Assembly (NCBI RefSeq): GCF_001636545.1
Contig: NZ_JFHK01000004.1
Coordinates: 124,001-188,000 of the forward strand
DNA length: 64,000 bases
Source: Kosmotoga arenicorallina S304
Lineage (GTDB): Bacteria; Thermotogota; Thermotogae; Petrotogales; Kosmotogaceae
Direction: 5' to 3'
The notes below the pieces were generated by a model. That model saw nothing but the letters and a program-made list of their open reading frames with translations, searched no databases and had not been told where the DNA came from. Position numbers and translations under genes: made by a program. Numbering within the stretch: the stretch's first letter is position 1; every line of letters starts with the position of its first letter. This document shows, in pieces, positions 50,001-59,168 of this stretch.

Positions 50001-52172
50001 GATGATTACTTCTTCACAGCGTCGGAATATGTGGATTTATCCTTCACTATCAACGATGATACGGGAATTTCAAAGATAACACTGGATGACGAGCCAGCAA
50101 CTCCTGTAATGGTTTCTGAAAACAATTACACTCTGAGGTTTAAGACAGACAGGAAATCCAGAGCTGTGGTTCTATCAGCTACCGATTTAGCTGGAAATAT
50201 TTCAAGCAAAAAATTCTATGTACTATACGATATAAAGGGTCCAGAAATTGAGATAAAGGGTCCTTCAATAACTGGTAGTGAGACGGTTATCATAGCGATA
50301 AATGTAGTTGACGAATTCGGCATCAGCTCACTTGTAATTGACGCCAAAAAAGTGGATATAGATGGCAGAAAATCATTCAGCTACAACCACACTGTCAGCC
50401 TTGCCGGAAAAGATATGAAGACTATCGAAATAAGTGCTGTCGATATGGCTGGAAATATAACATCTACAAGATTCACGATAAGAAAAGATCATCAACCGCC
50501 AGAGCTGGAGCTAAAGCTTCCCACAAATGTCGTCTCGACAAGCGCTGAAATAACTCTCATAGCTACTGACAGCGGCGGAATAGATTTTATAAGAGTTCAA
50601 GACACCGAAAGGAAGTACTCCGGGACAACTTCTATTGAGGATACTTTTGAAATAGTATTGAAGGAATCTGGCAATATCAACATTGAGGCCGCCGATCTTT
50701 CTGGAAATATTTCAAGGATTTCACAGTATATTTTTGTAGATAAAATCCCACCAGTTATTTCCTTTGCCCCCATGGAAAAAAACGGCGAAATGATGGCTAA
50801 AATTACCTTTGAGGACGATTCAGGGCTAAAATACGTGAAAGTCGGTAAATACATAGATAAATTAAATGGTCAGAGAACTTTTGAGTATATAGCTTCACGG
50901 GACGAATTAACCGAAAAGCTTGAAATTGTCGCTATGGATATAACAGGAAAGCGCACCGAAAAAGCACTTCAATGGATTCCCTTTGAGCTCAACGATATAG
51001 CCGGGAATGTTATGACCAGCGATCTTGTTGAGCTCAGCGGAAAAATTCTAATCCCGGTAGAGGGTACCTATACTTTGGAGGTTTACAACAACGGAAAGCT
51101 TATCAAGACATCAACACAAAAAGGCGAGCTTTTTGAAGAATGGGTTCCTCTATCCACCGGGTGGAACAACCTTCTGGTAGTGATAAAAACATCAGATGGG
51201 ATTGGCATTAAAGATCACAGCATTCTATCAATTCCGCGCCACGAAGCCATGAGGGTTACATTAACCTGGGATTCCACCGCGGCAGATCTTGACCTTTACG
51301 TTAGAGAACCTGATGGAACGGTTGTAGGCCCAATGAACCCATCAAGCAAGTGTGCCTATATAAATGTAGATGCAAGACAGCATTCATCGAACGAAGAAAC
51401 CTATATCCTGAATTACAAAGGTTCCTTCTTGCCTGAAGAGGGCGATTATCACATCGCGGTGCATTATTATTACTCAGACCTTTATCCCAACCCTGTGAAC
51501 TACAAGGTTACAATAGACACCTTCGATGAACACATCGAAAAGGAAGGAACACTGGACTACTTCAACAAATTCAACATGCTATTCTTGTCAGGCAAAAATG
51601 ATTGGGAGGATATTGGAAAGGTCTTTGTAAGAATTCCAGACAAAGAATTTCCGAACTTATCCACAAATCTTCACGAAACGATGTACAGCGCGAAAAATGC
51701 TATTGAAATTGAAATTTTTGCCAAAGATAATACAGGCATAAAGTCGATAACAACCGATGCAGTGAAACCCGATATCGCCAAAAAAGAGTACAACACATAC
51801 GGAAAGCGTGAAGTATATCTCAACGAGGAGAGATTTTTCCCCGATGGTGTATCATACTTCAATATAACTGTGGAGGACCTTTTTGGCTTGAAAAAGTCAG
51901 CAACTTATAAAATATACATAGACACTAAGCCTCCGCAAATAGAAATCAAAAAAGTCCCTGATGAAAATGGTAATCTCACCCTGATTGCTACGTTCAAGGA
52001 TGAATTGGGATTGAGCTCTGTCTCTATAAATGGCAAAAGATACCAGTTTGACGATCTCAAACAAAAAACGAAGGAATTCACGGTTACCCAGAAAATACCA
52101 AAGGGAGAATCCCTGAATTTATCTGCTACGGACATAGTCGGCCATACCATTTTTGAGACGGTTGGGTGGTGA
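47100..52172 (+). CDS. Exported giant multidomain protein: PEGA, VWA, helical, Ig-like and DUF2135-like domains
   Basis: A 1690-residue protein, first and largest of four. Order of parts: signal peptide (YLMLLFLLFSITFFSYG); PEGA domain ~25-90 (YPSKALVYIDGEHLGYTPFS); beta/alpha region; VWA domain ~288-465 with a complete MIDAS (LALDRSGSM; Thr in QGSTPLYD; Asp in LVTDGVD); Ig-like; a helical TPR-like region ~590-850; Ig-like repeats ~955-1300 (each with a PPEI start and an SATDLAGNISS-type end); DUF2135-like domain ~1383-1485 (TWDSTAADLDLYVREPDG to HIAVHYYYSD); two more Ig-like repeats. VWA-MIDAS domains bind protein ligands through a metal. No enzymatic motif. Likely a periplasmic or toga-associated adhesion/assembly protein. 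Next gene overlaps its ribosome site. Confidence 0.85.
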   Translation: MKAKYLMLLFLLFSITFFSYGVLSVDSYPSKALVYIDGEHLGYTPFSMDAVEGYHRVAIEKKGFEPYEEYVYVDKDTTVRVERALKIRPDYSAMLGKMLVGLQISDFEPEEWLFGMASESIKKLFADINLSADVVSGEALDSSAELGYSGYLDFLLSHSESEENHLFTLSVKYHDLILNREFFKLEKSFEVTGIRENFQNAFLPVLRDIVGNLSSALVEELYEKVTGKIEFLNVDIQRYPEISIIFRAYDESNTPLSLETINNSKLSIIEAGTATSLSQLIPIKQEEALNFTLALDRSGSMKPVIEKAKLAAKDFLGLLPSNSSIALIAFDNEIELIKNFTDNRQELVAALGNITAQGSTPLYDTVIKAVELLSKRNGPRFLVLVTDGVDANLNDTDLGSENSISDAIRIARENNVVIFAIGLGRNIDKFSLGTLTTSTGGTFLDSPTIDDLDSAFKKILEAFENLYIGKYISTGERTALLRIDTPASRIEGKFLIPIPEISLKMNTPPSAVAGMPFEVTVSSLATMTAPINLTFKAVTLDGTTLWEERRLFNDTASYELVLQKTGQYYIELSSFRFLKRQKIEVVPIEKFLNDLIGEYRYPEASRVLEEYLKIASLEKEQELKLIDWLADIELRASLVDGKFSHLKSFLSILNHSGIHDDSLLSKKALFEYLLGDLENFSNTLTALPADRAEDGLAVLKLLQAGITKPENAALLAEKLLKMYPSPLIRRFAAELYITLSLDEKATEIAEEAANSNDLIDLITAAYTALMTGNGELLSELAERTEQFNALKPLSAVWRSLQYWLNDGADTAREYLNSIDKSIIDSILIKKALAALSIASGDFEKPLTHVEELDPDDFRFASLLSNTYEDASLEIEKPLEKKIISWEGGGLFIRARRTSRSPLPVFLNGEGMLTYLDSLTIYPHSLLLTTVKSGVNLLQMTLEDLEKHVLDADQITVILDRKAPQIAIDDYFFTASEYVDLSFTINDDTGISKITLDDEPATPVMVSENNYTLRFKTDRKSRAVVLSATDLAGNISSKKFYVLYDIKGPEIEIKGPSITGSETVIIAINVVDEFGISSLVIDAKKVDIDGRKSFSYNHTVSLAGKDMKTIEISAVDMAGNITSTRFTIRKDHQPPELELKLPTNVVSTSAEITLIATDSGGIDFIRVQDTERKYSGTTSIEDTFEIVLKESGNINIEAADLSGNISRISQYIFVDKIPPVISFAPMEKNGEMMAKITFEDDSGLKYVKVGKYIDKLNGQRTFEYIASRDELTEKLEIVAMDITGKRTEKALQWIPFELNDIAGNVMTSDLVELSGKILIPVEGTYTLEVYNNGKLIKTSTQKGELFEEWVPLSTGWNNLLVVIKTSDGIGIKDHSILSIPRHEAMRVTLTWDSTAADLDLYVREPDGTVVGPMNPSSKCAYINVDARQHSSNEETYILNYKGSFLPEEGDYHIAVHYYYSDLYPNPVNYKVTIDTFDEHIEKEGTLDYFNKFNMLFLSGKNDWEDIGKVFVRIPDKEFPNLSTNLHETMYSAKNAIEIEIFAKDNTGIKSITTDAVKPDIAKKEYNTYGKREVYLNEERFFPDGVSYFNITVEDLFGLKKSATYKIYIDTKPPQIEIKKVPDENGNLTLIATFKDELGLSSVSINGKRYQFDDLKQKTKEFTVTQKIPKGESLNLSATDIVGHTIFETVGW

Positions 52173-52177
52173 AAGTA

Positions 52178-54001
52178 ATGCTAAGACGGGTGATGATCGC
52201 AATTTTTGTTCTTTTGTCCCTGGTCACGTTCTCGAACATCCTGGAATTGAATCTATCGCGCTATCCTCTGGTCTCCTTTTATGTTTCAGCAGAATCTACA
52301 CCAACGCGCATAATTGAAGATGGGAAAAATGTGGAATTCTGGTTTGGAAAGGCCAAAGAAGGGTTTGTTTCCGATCTGGATATAGTCATGGTCCTTGACA
52401 CTTCTGGCAGTATGAGAAAGGTGATGGGCTTTCTCGATGATCTGATGGCAGCAACGCTTGATAAATTGAATTCCAGCGGGATAAGAGTCAGAACGGGAAT
52501 GGTAACTTTCACAGATGAATTGTTGAAAATATACCCTTTGACTACAAACGCCAGCAATTGCATCGCATGGTTGCAAGATGCGATTCCCTTTGGCGGAGGT
52601 GACGACAATGAGCTTTCACTTGACGCACTGCTTGAAGCTGCGAATTTCGATTTTGACCCTCACGCTCGAAAGGTCATTCTTCTGATAACCAATGCTCCTC
52701 CCCATCAGCAAAATGACGGAACCGAATACAGCAGCCTTACCCTTCAAGACGTTCAAAAAGAATTATCCGAAAGGGATTTCAATCTTATCATAATAGGGCC
52801 TCCCATTGACGAATTCAAAAGCTTTGTCGAAAGGGCGAGGGCTCAATTTTTCAACATAAACGCTATCTGGGAAGTGGAAGAAGCTTTTAACAGCGCTTTA
52901 GCAACCTTTTTCAAATCTTATTTGCTTGAATACAGAACCCCTAATTTCGATTTTGAGAGGGAACACATTATCGAAGTCGAGCTTGAGGACGGTTCAAAAG
53001 TCTATACCAGTTATCTTTCACCGGAAAAAACGAATTCTCCACCGATAATAAACAGCCTTTCTGTAATTCCGCCGGTTTCATTTCCCGGCGAACCCGTTCG
53101 CATAAACGTGCAGGCAAAAGATATGGACGGAGATACCCTGGCATTTCGCTGGAAACTAAACGGGCAGCTTCTCGAGGAAGATCAGGAAGAAATCACTATT
53201 ACTCCTGAAGCCACCGGCACATTCAATGTTTCCTGCGAGGTACGCGATGGCAGAACTTCAAGCATTGCCCACACAGGGTTCAGAGTTATCGAAAAGCAAA
53301 AACCGGAAATAGTAAAAACTGTGGTGGAAAAAGTGATTAAACCCGAGCAAGATCGAGCTGCACTTGACATCACCACCATAGAGAAGCAACTCGGGATAAC
53401 CTTCTCTTCATATTTCACTACAGATATCAACGCTGACAGCAGCCTTGAAATAATAGCCGGAACCGACTCAGAGGGCCTGGGAACGCTTTACATGTTTGAT
53501 TCAAAAGGTCAACCTATATGGCATATAACCCTTTCGGACGACAGTGTCTTCTGGCCTGATGATTCATTTAGAATAGATTCTATTTTGTGTGGAGATGTGA
53601 ACGACGACGGGAAAAAAGAAATTGTTGCGCTTCTGAACCATATGCCCTGGTTCCCTTCAATAATCGCAGTCGTTTCCTCCGATGGAAGCATACTGGGGAA
53701 ATATTTTCATCCCGGGCACATACAGTTGCTCAAATTGGAGGACATTGAAGGCGACGGGATCGATGATATAGTCTTTGCAGGCGAAAATGCCGAATACAAC
53801 TTTTCGGTAGTTTTTGGGATTTTGGATGGAAGGAAGCCCTCCGGACAGGCAAAGCCATATTTCGGGCTTGGCGTTCCCCCTGCCCGGGAAAAGTTCTATA
53901 GGCTTTTGCCTGAAGCCATTGGTATTGGCTCAATTAGCATAATCGATGGTAAGGTTTTATTTATTGATGAAACCGGACAGGAATTTGAAATTTCCAAGTA
54001 A
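52178..54001 (+). CDS. Exported VWA protein with PKD/Ig-like and FG-GAP-like domains
   Basis: A 607-residue protein: signal peptide (MIAIFVLLSLVTFSNI), the motif ELNLSRYPLVSFYVS shared by the cluster, a VWA domain ~65-255 (MVLDTSGSM; Thr in VTFTDE), a PKD/Ig-like domain ~285-365 (SPPIINSLSVIPPVSFPGEP...VRINVQAKDMDGD), a short linker helix, and a C-terminal FG-GAP/beta-propeller-like domain with Ca-loop motifs (DINADSSLE, DVNDDGKKE, DIEGDGIDD). The third MIDAS position reads LLITNAPPH, Asn instead of the usual Asp. Starts at ATG 52178, six bases after the previous stop, with GGTGG upstream. Its propeller is homologous to the end of the next protein. Confidence 0.82.
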   Translation: MLRRVMIAIFVLLSLVTFSNILELNLSRYPLVSFYVSAESTPTRIIEDGKNVEFWFGKAKEGFVSDLDIVMVLDTSGSMRKVMGFLDDLMAATLDKLNSSGIRVRTGMVTFTDELLKIYPLTTNASNCIAWLQDAIPFGGGDDNELSLDALLEAANFDFDPHARKVILLITNAPPHQQNDGTEYSSLTLQDVQKELSERDFNLIIIGPPIDEFKSFVERARAQFFNINAIWEVEEAFNSALATFFKSYLLEYRTPNFDFEREHIIEVELEDGSKVYTSYLSPEKTNSPPIINSLSVIPPVSFPGEPVRINVQAKDMDGDTLAFRWKLNGQLLEEDQEEITITPEATGTFNVSCEVRDGRTSSIAHTGFRVIEKQKPEIVKTVVEKVIKPEQDRAALDITTIEKQLGITFSSYFTTDINADSSLEIIAGTDSEGLGTLYMFDSKGQPIWHITLSDDSVFWPDDSFRIDSILCGDVNDDGKKEIVALLNHMPWFPSIIAVVSSDGSILGKYFHPGHIQLLKLEDIEGDGIDDIVFAGENAEYNFSVVFGILDGRKPSGQAKPYFGLGVPPAREKFYRLLPEAIGIGSISIIDGKVLFIDETGQEFEISK

Positions 54002-54020
54002 TCTCTGTGGGGGTGCTCAT

Positions 54021-57000
54021 ATGAAGAATATAGTGTTAGGCATACTTTTGATAGTAACAGCCATTGCAACTGCAACGAGCATTTTGGATGTTGATATATC
54101 AGGATTTCCCCTTGTAAAGGTCCTTGTTGCAGGTGCTGAAAACGTGAATGTGCTGGAAAATTCCCAACCTGTTGATATATTCTCAATCGAGGAGAACGGA
54201 GATCTTCTGGTAATAAATTATTTCAGCAACGAAGAAGCGCTAAAAGGGCAAAAAGTGGAACTCGCTATAAATGAAGCGCATGCATATTACAACCTTCCCC
54301 TTGCTGAGAGCGAAGCCTTTTCAGCCTTTATACTTGATAATGCCGAGATAACGATAGACGGCAGTATTGACGATTGGGATAAAATTACCGGTATCCGTTT
54401 TTTATCAGGTGCTGGCAGTAGCGGTGCTCCCATTTCCGGCTGGCTTGACCTGAGCGGTATAGTGAAAATCGCTTACAATTTGACGACAAGCACCCTTTAT
54501 GGATTATTGGTCATCCGCGATGACGTACCTATTCCGGCATTCTCGGAGGATATAATTGGCTCTGGCGACAGTGTCCAGCTAAAAATAAACAACATCCTCT
54601 ACAACCTGTTACCAGGAAATTTCATCAATTACGACCCCTCTATTACGAGCAGTACCCCTATTGAAAATTCAAAAATAGCTTGTATCCTTGAAAATAGCCA
54701 CTATATTTATGAATTTGCTGTCCCATTTCCGAAAAATATGGAGACAAAAGAGCTGAAGTTGTCCATTTCGGTAATAGATAATGACAAACCAAAAGCACTT
54801 GAAAAAACCGAATGGCGGGTAATCGAAAGGGAAGAATTGCTATTCTCTACAGAGGCTTTACCGACAATTACGATAATCTCTCCGAAAGATGGGGATATAT
54901 TTTCCAGACCTTATGCTTTGCTTTCCGGTTCAGTAAGTGGAGAATACGAAAATGTGTTGGTCAAGCAAGAGAGAATAGGCAACACTGGGGAAATAATACC
55001 TGTTGATGAGAGAGTAATCAAGATAGAGAATGGCCTCTTTCATGATTCCTTCATACTGAGCCAGGGGGAAAACGTCTTCACCGTATTAGCAACAAACACT
55101 TCCGGAAAAGCTATAGCAAGCATAAAAGTCCTCTACCCAACAAAAGCTTCCCTGCGCTTTATCCTTAAATGGAATAATCCCAAAGCGGATCTTGATTTGA
55201 ACGTGATGCTCCCCTCGGGCAAAAGGATTTATTTCGTAAACCCGGGCCCTCCAGGCAAATTGCACATTGCAGATGCCGATGAAGCCCTCGAAGTTTATGA
55301 GATTCCCTTTGATCAAGTTGAACCGGGATTTTACACACCCATGGTCCACTTCTTTGAAAACAAGGGTGCAAGGGAAATCGAAGGAACGCTTTCTGTCGAG
55401 TTGAGCGATGGCGTTTCAGCCAATATATCCCGTGAATTGTTCAGGGGTAGTTTTTCTTTCAATGGGAACGAGGCAAATCCCACTGATACAACAACAGGAA
55501 CCGACTGGAGATATTTTGAACCTATCGAAATCAAAATTCCAGAGGTAGCCGTAAAAGTGCTATCTGACATTCCGGATAAGTTCAAAGGTAATGTCACTTA
55601 CCGAATTGGGACCATAGAACATAAAGAGGGATTTATAGGCACCTACGAGCTTGGAACTTCCTTTGAGTTGGAAGTTACCCCCTCCCTTTTTGAAGTAGAT
55701 ATCGATGAAAGTGTTGAGGGAAATGATATCAAATTTGAATTCTCTGGCTGGGACGATGGTATTAGTAGCAGGAAAAGGGAAGTTACTATAAACGAACCCG
55801 AAACTTTACTGGCACATTTTAAGAAATATTACAAAGTCCTCCTTGTCACAGTCGATAATGAGGGAAATGAGCTAATGAAGCGTAAACAATACTGGGTTGA
55901 AGCCGGTAAAGAAATAAATATTTCTTCAATTGATATCGAGGGTATGCTTTTTCGGAGCTGGCTTTTTAATGGCCAAAGGGTTTCCACCGAAAAAGGTCCC
56001 ATGGGATTCACAATCACCGGACCTTCGGTTATTGTAAGAGAATTCTTAAGAACCACCGATGTGATGGTGATCGCCCCGGAAGGCTCAGCTTACGACCTGG
56101 AAGCTTTGAAAAATACACTCGGGGCAGAAAACCTCTCCGTGGGATTGTATTCACCTGAAACCATAAAGGAAAATCCGCGTTCGCTTAGTAAAGCCAGAAT
56201 GGTTTTTCTGGGATTCAGCCTTCCTGAAGGCAATTTTGATGATTTCTTCACAGGGGAAATTATTGATGAATTGAGAGATTACGCCAAAAATGGTGGCACA
56301 ATAGCCATCTCCGGTGATGGAAAAGCCCTGCTTGAAAAATTTGAACTGGCAAAGTTAAAAGAGGTTTCCTATGCTCGTGGGACGCTGTGTGTACCTTTCA
56401 GGTTGTTATACGGCCCTGAAGGGCTTTTTGATCATCTGGCATTCCCAGCTGACGAATCCACGGTTCTCTTGAGCCCTGAAAACACCGATTATCTATGGAA
56501 AAGCAATGAAGAGTTTGAATCCTATGTGATTCAAGAGTATACGGGGGATTTTCTTCCGCTTCATTTCATAGAATCCCTGACAGTAAAAGAAAGCCAGACT
56601 GTCAAATCTCAACCCCTATTACTCTGGAAGTACGGAAGCGGAAATCTCCTGTATCTTGATGAAATCTGGAACGGAAAGACATCTTCATCAGGAAGCGTTA
56701 ATTCCCTTGTCACAGAATTCATAAACCTTCTTATTGAGGGTGAGCCCATGATCATTCCGAAACCTTATGTGGAATCTGTTACTCTGAGGGGCGATGTACT
56801 AGCTCTGAATCTCAAAGAACCCAGAGGAAAGTTCTTTGAGGTATGGGCATCAAGTAAAGATGGAATGGCTGAGTACATCTCAACTATGTTCATATTTGAC
56901 GAAGCAAATCTTTCATCAGTAGACACGGGGAATATTTCAGGAATCATGCTGAGAACACTGTCCGGGCTTAACGCTTCGAACTTTTCGGATCCAGTCAAAA

Positions 57001-57740
57001 TAACCGTTCCACAGCCCGTTTATTACGAAGTTTATGGGAGCATTGTGGAGATCTTTTCAGACGAAAGAAAAACAAAAAAAATAAAGATGCGAGACTTTCC
57101 TGATACAGAAATGATCTCTCATATAGAATATGACCTCAACAAAGACGGTATTGACGATATCATCCTCATACGAAAATTGAAAATCCAAGACCCAGCAAAA
57201 AGTGATGTCGTTATAACTGCATTAAATAGAGATATCAGCATGCTGTGGGAAGAAAGTTTCGGTGACGGTAAGGTATATGCTCTGCCTCTTTCTTATGCAA
57301 TAGTGGATTACGGGATTTTCTACGAAGGCAGTGAACCTTACATTTACGTGGTTGCCAACGGCGATAATGGGAATTTCTCAGTAGCAAGCGTGTATTCAAG
57401 GCACGGGGAGCTCATTTCAGAATTATGGCATCCTGGACCAATTGAGGCGGTACTTGTAGGAGACCTGAACCTCGACAAAACCAGGGAAATCCTGCTTGCA
57501 GGCTATAATTATCATTACGACGCAGCAGACTATATAGTATACAACCCGACCGGGATAGGCGTTGCCCAGACACCGCCTGGCAGAGGCTTTTTCTATCCGA
57601 TGAGTAAAGGCTTGGCCTATACATACTTCACAAATCTTGAAACCTTTGTATCTGTATCAGAAAAGGGGCCCGGACTCTTCGAGCTGGTAACTGAAGATGG
57701 GAAAATTCAAAAAATAAATCTGCTGGAGAGTGAAAAATGA
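54021..57740 (+). CDS. Exported multidomain protein: CBM9-like, DUF2135-like and FG-GAP-like domains
   Basis: A 1239-residue protein: signal peptide (IVLGILLIVTAIATATS), the cluster motif LDVDISGFPLVKVLVAG, a CBM9/DOMON-like domain ~105-250 (ITIDGSIDDWDKI...LYGLLVIRDD), an Ig-like domain (TIISPKDGDIFSRPYALLSG), a DUF2135-like domain ~395-500 (KWNNPKADLDLNVMLPSGK), beta-rich repeat region, a Rossmann-like ThuA/GATase-like region ~690-900 (VMVIAPEGSAYDLEALKNTL...AKNGGTIAISGDGKALLEK), and a C-terminal FG-GAP-like domain (DLNKDGIDDIIL). No VWA domain, unlike its neighbours. Start ATG 54021 after GGGGGTG. It overlaps the next gene by ATGA. Confidence 0.8.
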   Translation: MKNIVLGILLIVTAIATATSILDVDISGFPLVKVLVAGAENVNVLENSQPVDIFSIEENGDLLVINYFSNEEALKGQKVELAINEAHAYYNLPLAESEAFSAFILDNAEITIDGSIDDWDKITGIRFLSGAGSSGAPISGWLDLSGIVKIAYNLTTSTLYGLLVIRDDVPIPAFSEDIIGSGDSVQLKINNILYNLLPGNFINYDPSITSSTPIENSKIACILENSHYIYEFAVPFPKNMETKELKLSISVIDNDKPKALEKTEWRVIEREELLFSTEALPTITIISPKDGDIFSRPYALLSGSVSGEYENVLVKQERIGNTGEIIPVDERVIKIENGLFHDSFILSQGENVFTVLATNTSGKAIASIKVLYPTKASLRFILKWNNPKADLDLNVMLPSGKRIYFVNPGPPGKLHIADADEALEVYEIPFDQVEPGFYTPMVHFFENKGAREIEGTLSVELSDGVSANISRELFRGSFSFNGNEANPTDTTTGTDWRYFEPIEIKIPEVAVKVLSDIPDKFKGNVTYRIGTIEHKEGFIGTYELGTSFELEVTPSLFEVDIDESVEGNDIKFEFSGWDDGISSRKREVTINEPETLLAHFKKYYKVLLVTVDNEGNELMKRKQYWVEAGKEINISSIDIEGMLFRSWLFNGQRVSTEKGPMGFTITGPSVIVREFLRTTDVMVIAPEGSAYDLEALKNTLGAENLSVGLYSPETIKENPRSLSKARMVFLGFSLPEGNFDDFFTGEIIDELRDYAKNGGTIAISGDGKALLEKFELAKLKEVSYARGTLCVPFRLLYGPEGLFDHLAFPADESTVLLSPENTDYLWKSNEEFESYVIQEYTGDFLPLHFIESLTVKESQTVKSQPLLLWKYGSGNLLYLDEIWNGKTSSSGSVNSLVTEFINLLIEGEPMIIPKPYVESVTLRGDVLALNLKEPRGKFFEVWASSKDGMAEYISTMFIFDEANLSSVDTGNISGIMLRTLSGLNASNFSDPVKITVPQPVYYEVYGSIVEIFSDERKTKKIKMRDFPDTEMISHIEYDLNKDGIDDIILIRKLKIQDPAKSDVVITALNRDISMLWEESFGDGKVYALPLSYAIVDYGIFYEGSEPYIYVVANGDNGNFSVASVYSRHGELISELWHPGPIEAVLVGDLNLDKTREILLAGYNYHYDAADYIVYNPTGIGVAQTPPGRGFFYPMSKGLAYTYFTNLETFVSVSEKGPGLFELVTEDGKIQKINLLESEK

Positions 57741-59149
57741 AAAGGCTTTTTCTCGGGGTTATATTGATGTTATCAACGGCATGCCTGGCTTTAACGGCTA
57801 TAAACAACATAGATGCCTCAAAATTCCCTGAGGTAAAGGTTCAGGTAACTACAATGGGTTATTACACTCCTGATGATTTAGAGATTTCAGAAGATGGAGT
57901 TGAGGTAACCCCTTCTGTCAGATTGCTAAAAAGAGAGCCCCTGGAATCAGTAAATATCTATTATTTTTTGGACATTTCCGGCTCAATGAACCAGCAACTA
58001 CCTGAAACCATTGATAAATTGACGGCTTTTTCAGAAGCAATAAATGCAATTTTTGAAGGCAAACTTCAAGAGCATTTTATTGCACTTTCTGACAGGATTT
58101 TCAAAGAGGTGATAGGTTCCAGCAAAGACACAAAAAAGATCCTGACAGAGCTTTATTCTTTGCCAGTCACAGCTGATGAGGACTTTGGAAAGGTTATCAA
58201 CAGCTACAAATTCGCTGAAAACTCAATTATTGTTTTTGCAGATGACAGGGATTCCTGGAAGGAAAAGCTATCGCCTGCTCTGGCGAAGTCCGGTTTTTTC
58301 TTCGTTGCTCTCGATACCGGGAGCGATTATGCGAAAATGTTTTCCGGAGCCACAAAGGGCATCGTTTTTGACGGAGAACGTCTCGATAGTTTGGAAGCCA
58401 TCATTTCCTTGTTTTCACGATCTTTGTGGGAATTGGTATATTCTTCACCCTTTCCCGAGCTGAGCTTGCATACAGTTGAAATAAATGGCAAAGCAGCAAA
58501 TTATTTGAGTTCCGGAGATGAACCCTTTGTAATTCCCGAGACGGAAACAGTAGAAGCCACTGCCGGGGAAAAGCTGATATTGAAAGGCACTCTTATCGGT
58601 GAAATTAAAAGCCTTGAAGCCAGCTATGATGATACTCAGCTGAAAGTAAAGGTTGTGGATCAAGAATACAGTCTTGAGCTAATTCCAGAACCCGGGATTG
58701 GAACGCTTACCCTCAGGGCCTGCTCCCTCTGGAAATGCTTTGAAAAGAATGTGAATTTACTCGTCATCGAACGTGAACCAGCGCTTGAAGCAACGATTTT
58801 CTGGGATAACCCGGAGGCCGACCTGGATCTTTATGTCATCGAGCCATCAGAGGCTGTATACTTTCTCAACAGCAAAGGAATCGGACTATTAACCTGTGAT
58901 GAAAAAAAAGAGCCCGGGACTGAGAAATACCGGTTAAAGCCTAATGGAAAGTCCCCCCCGCATGGCAGGTATATCATCAGGGTTCATTATTACAGCGGCG
59001 ATGGCCCGGTGGAATTCAGGGTTGCCGTTTATTCATATGGCGCGTTGATTTTTGAAGGAGAATTCGCTCTGGAGTTTCCCGATTCAAGAAATTGCCTTCC
59101 AGATGCTATAGGACCTGACTGGATCGATGTGATAAAGATCAATTTTTAA
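57737..59149 (+). CDS. Exported VWA and DUF2135-like protein
   Basis: A 470-residue protein, last of the cluster: signal peptide (RLFLGVILMLSTACLALTA), the motif NNIDASKFPEVKVQVTT, a VWA domain ~72-245 (YYFLDISGSMNQQLPETIDKL; later MIDAS parts degenerate, IIVFADDRDSW), an Ig-like domain, and a C-terminal DUF2135-like domain ~350-440 (FWDNPEADLDLYVIEPSEAV to IIRVHYYSGDGPVEFRV) followed by GPDWIDV. It is like a short version of the 1690-aa protein. Start in the stop of the upstream gene; 19 bases separate it from the aminotransferase gene. Confidence 0.83.
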   Translation: MKRLFLGVILMLSTACLALTAINNIDASKFPEVKVQVTTMGYYTPDDLEISEDGVEVTPSVRLLKREPLESVNIYYFLDISGSMNQQLPETIDKLTAFSEAINAIFEGKLQEHFIALSDRIFKEVIGSSKDTKKILTELYSLPVTADEDFGKVINSYKFAENSIIVFADDRDSWKEKLSPALAKSGFFFVALDTGSDYAKMFSGATKGIVFDGERLDSLEAIISLFSRSLWELVYSSPFPELSLHTVEINGKAANYLSSGDEPFVIPETETVEATAGEKLILKGTLIGEIKSLEASYDDTQLKVKVVDQEYSLELIPEPGIGTLTLRACSLWKCFEKNVNLLVIEREPALEATIFWDNPEADLDLYVIEPSEAVYFLNSKGIGLLTCDEKKEPGTEKYRLKPNGKSPPHGRYIIRVHYYSGDGPVEFRVAVYSYGALIFEGEFALEFPDSRNCLPDAIGPDWIDVIKINF

Positions 59150-59168
59150 TGGATACAGGAGGTTTATC

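Noticed and set aside
47100-59149. VWA cluster as a MoxR/VWA or chelatase system
   Set aside because: No AAA+ MoxR or chelatase ATPase is encoded nearby and all four products are exported.
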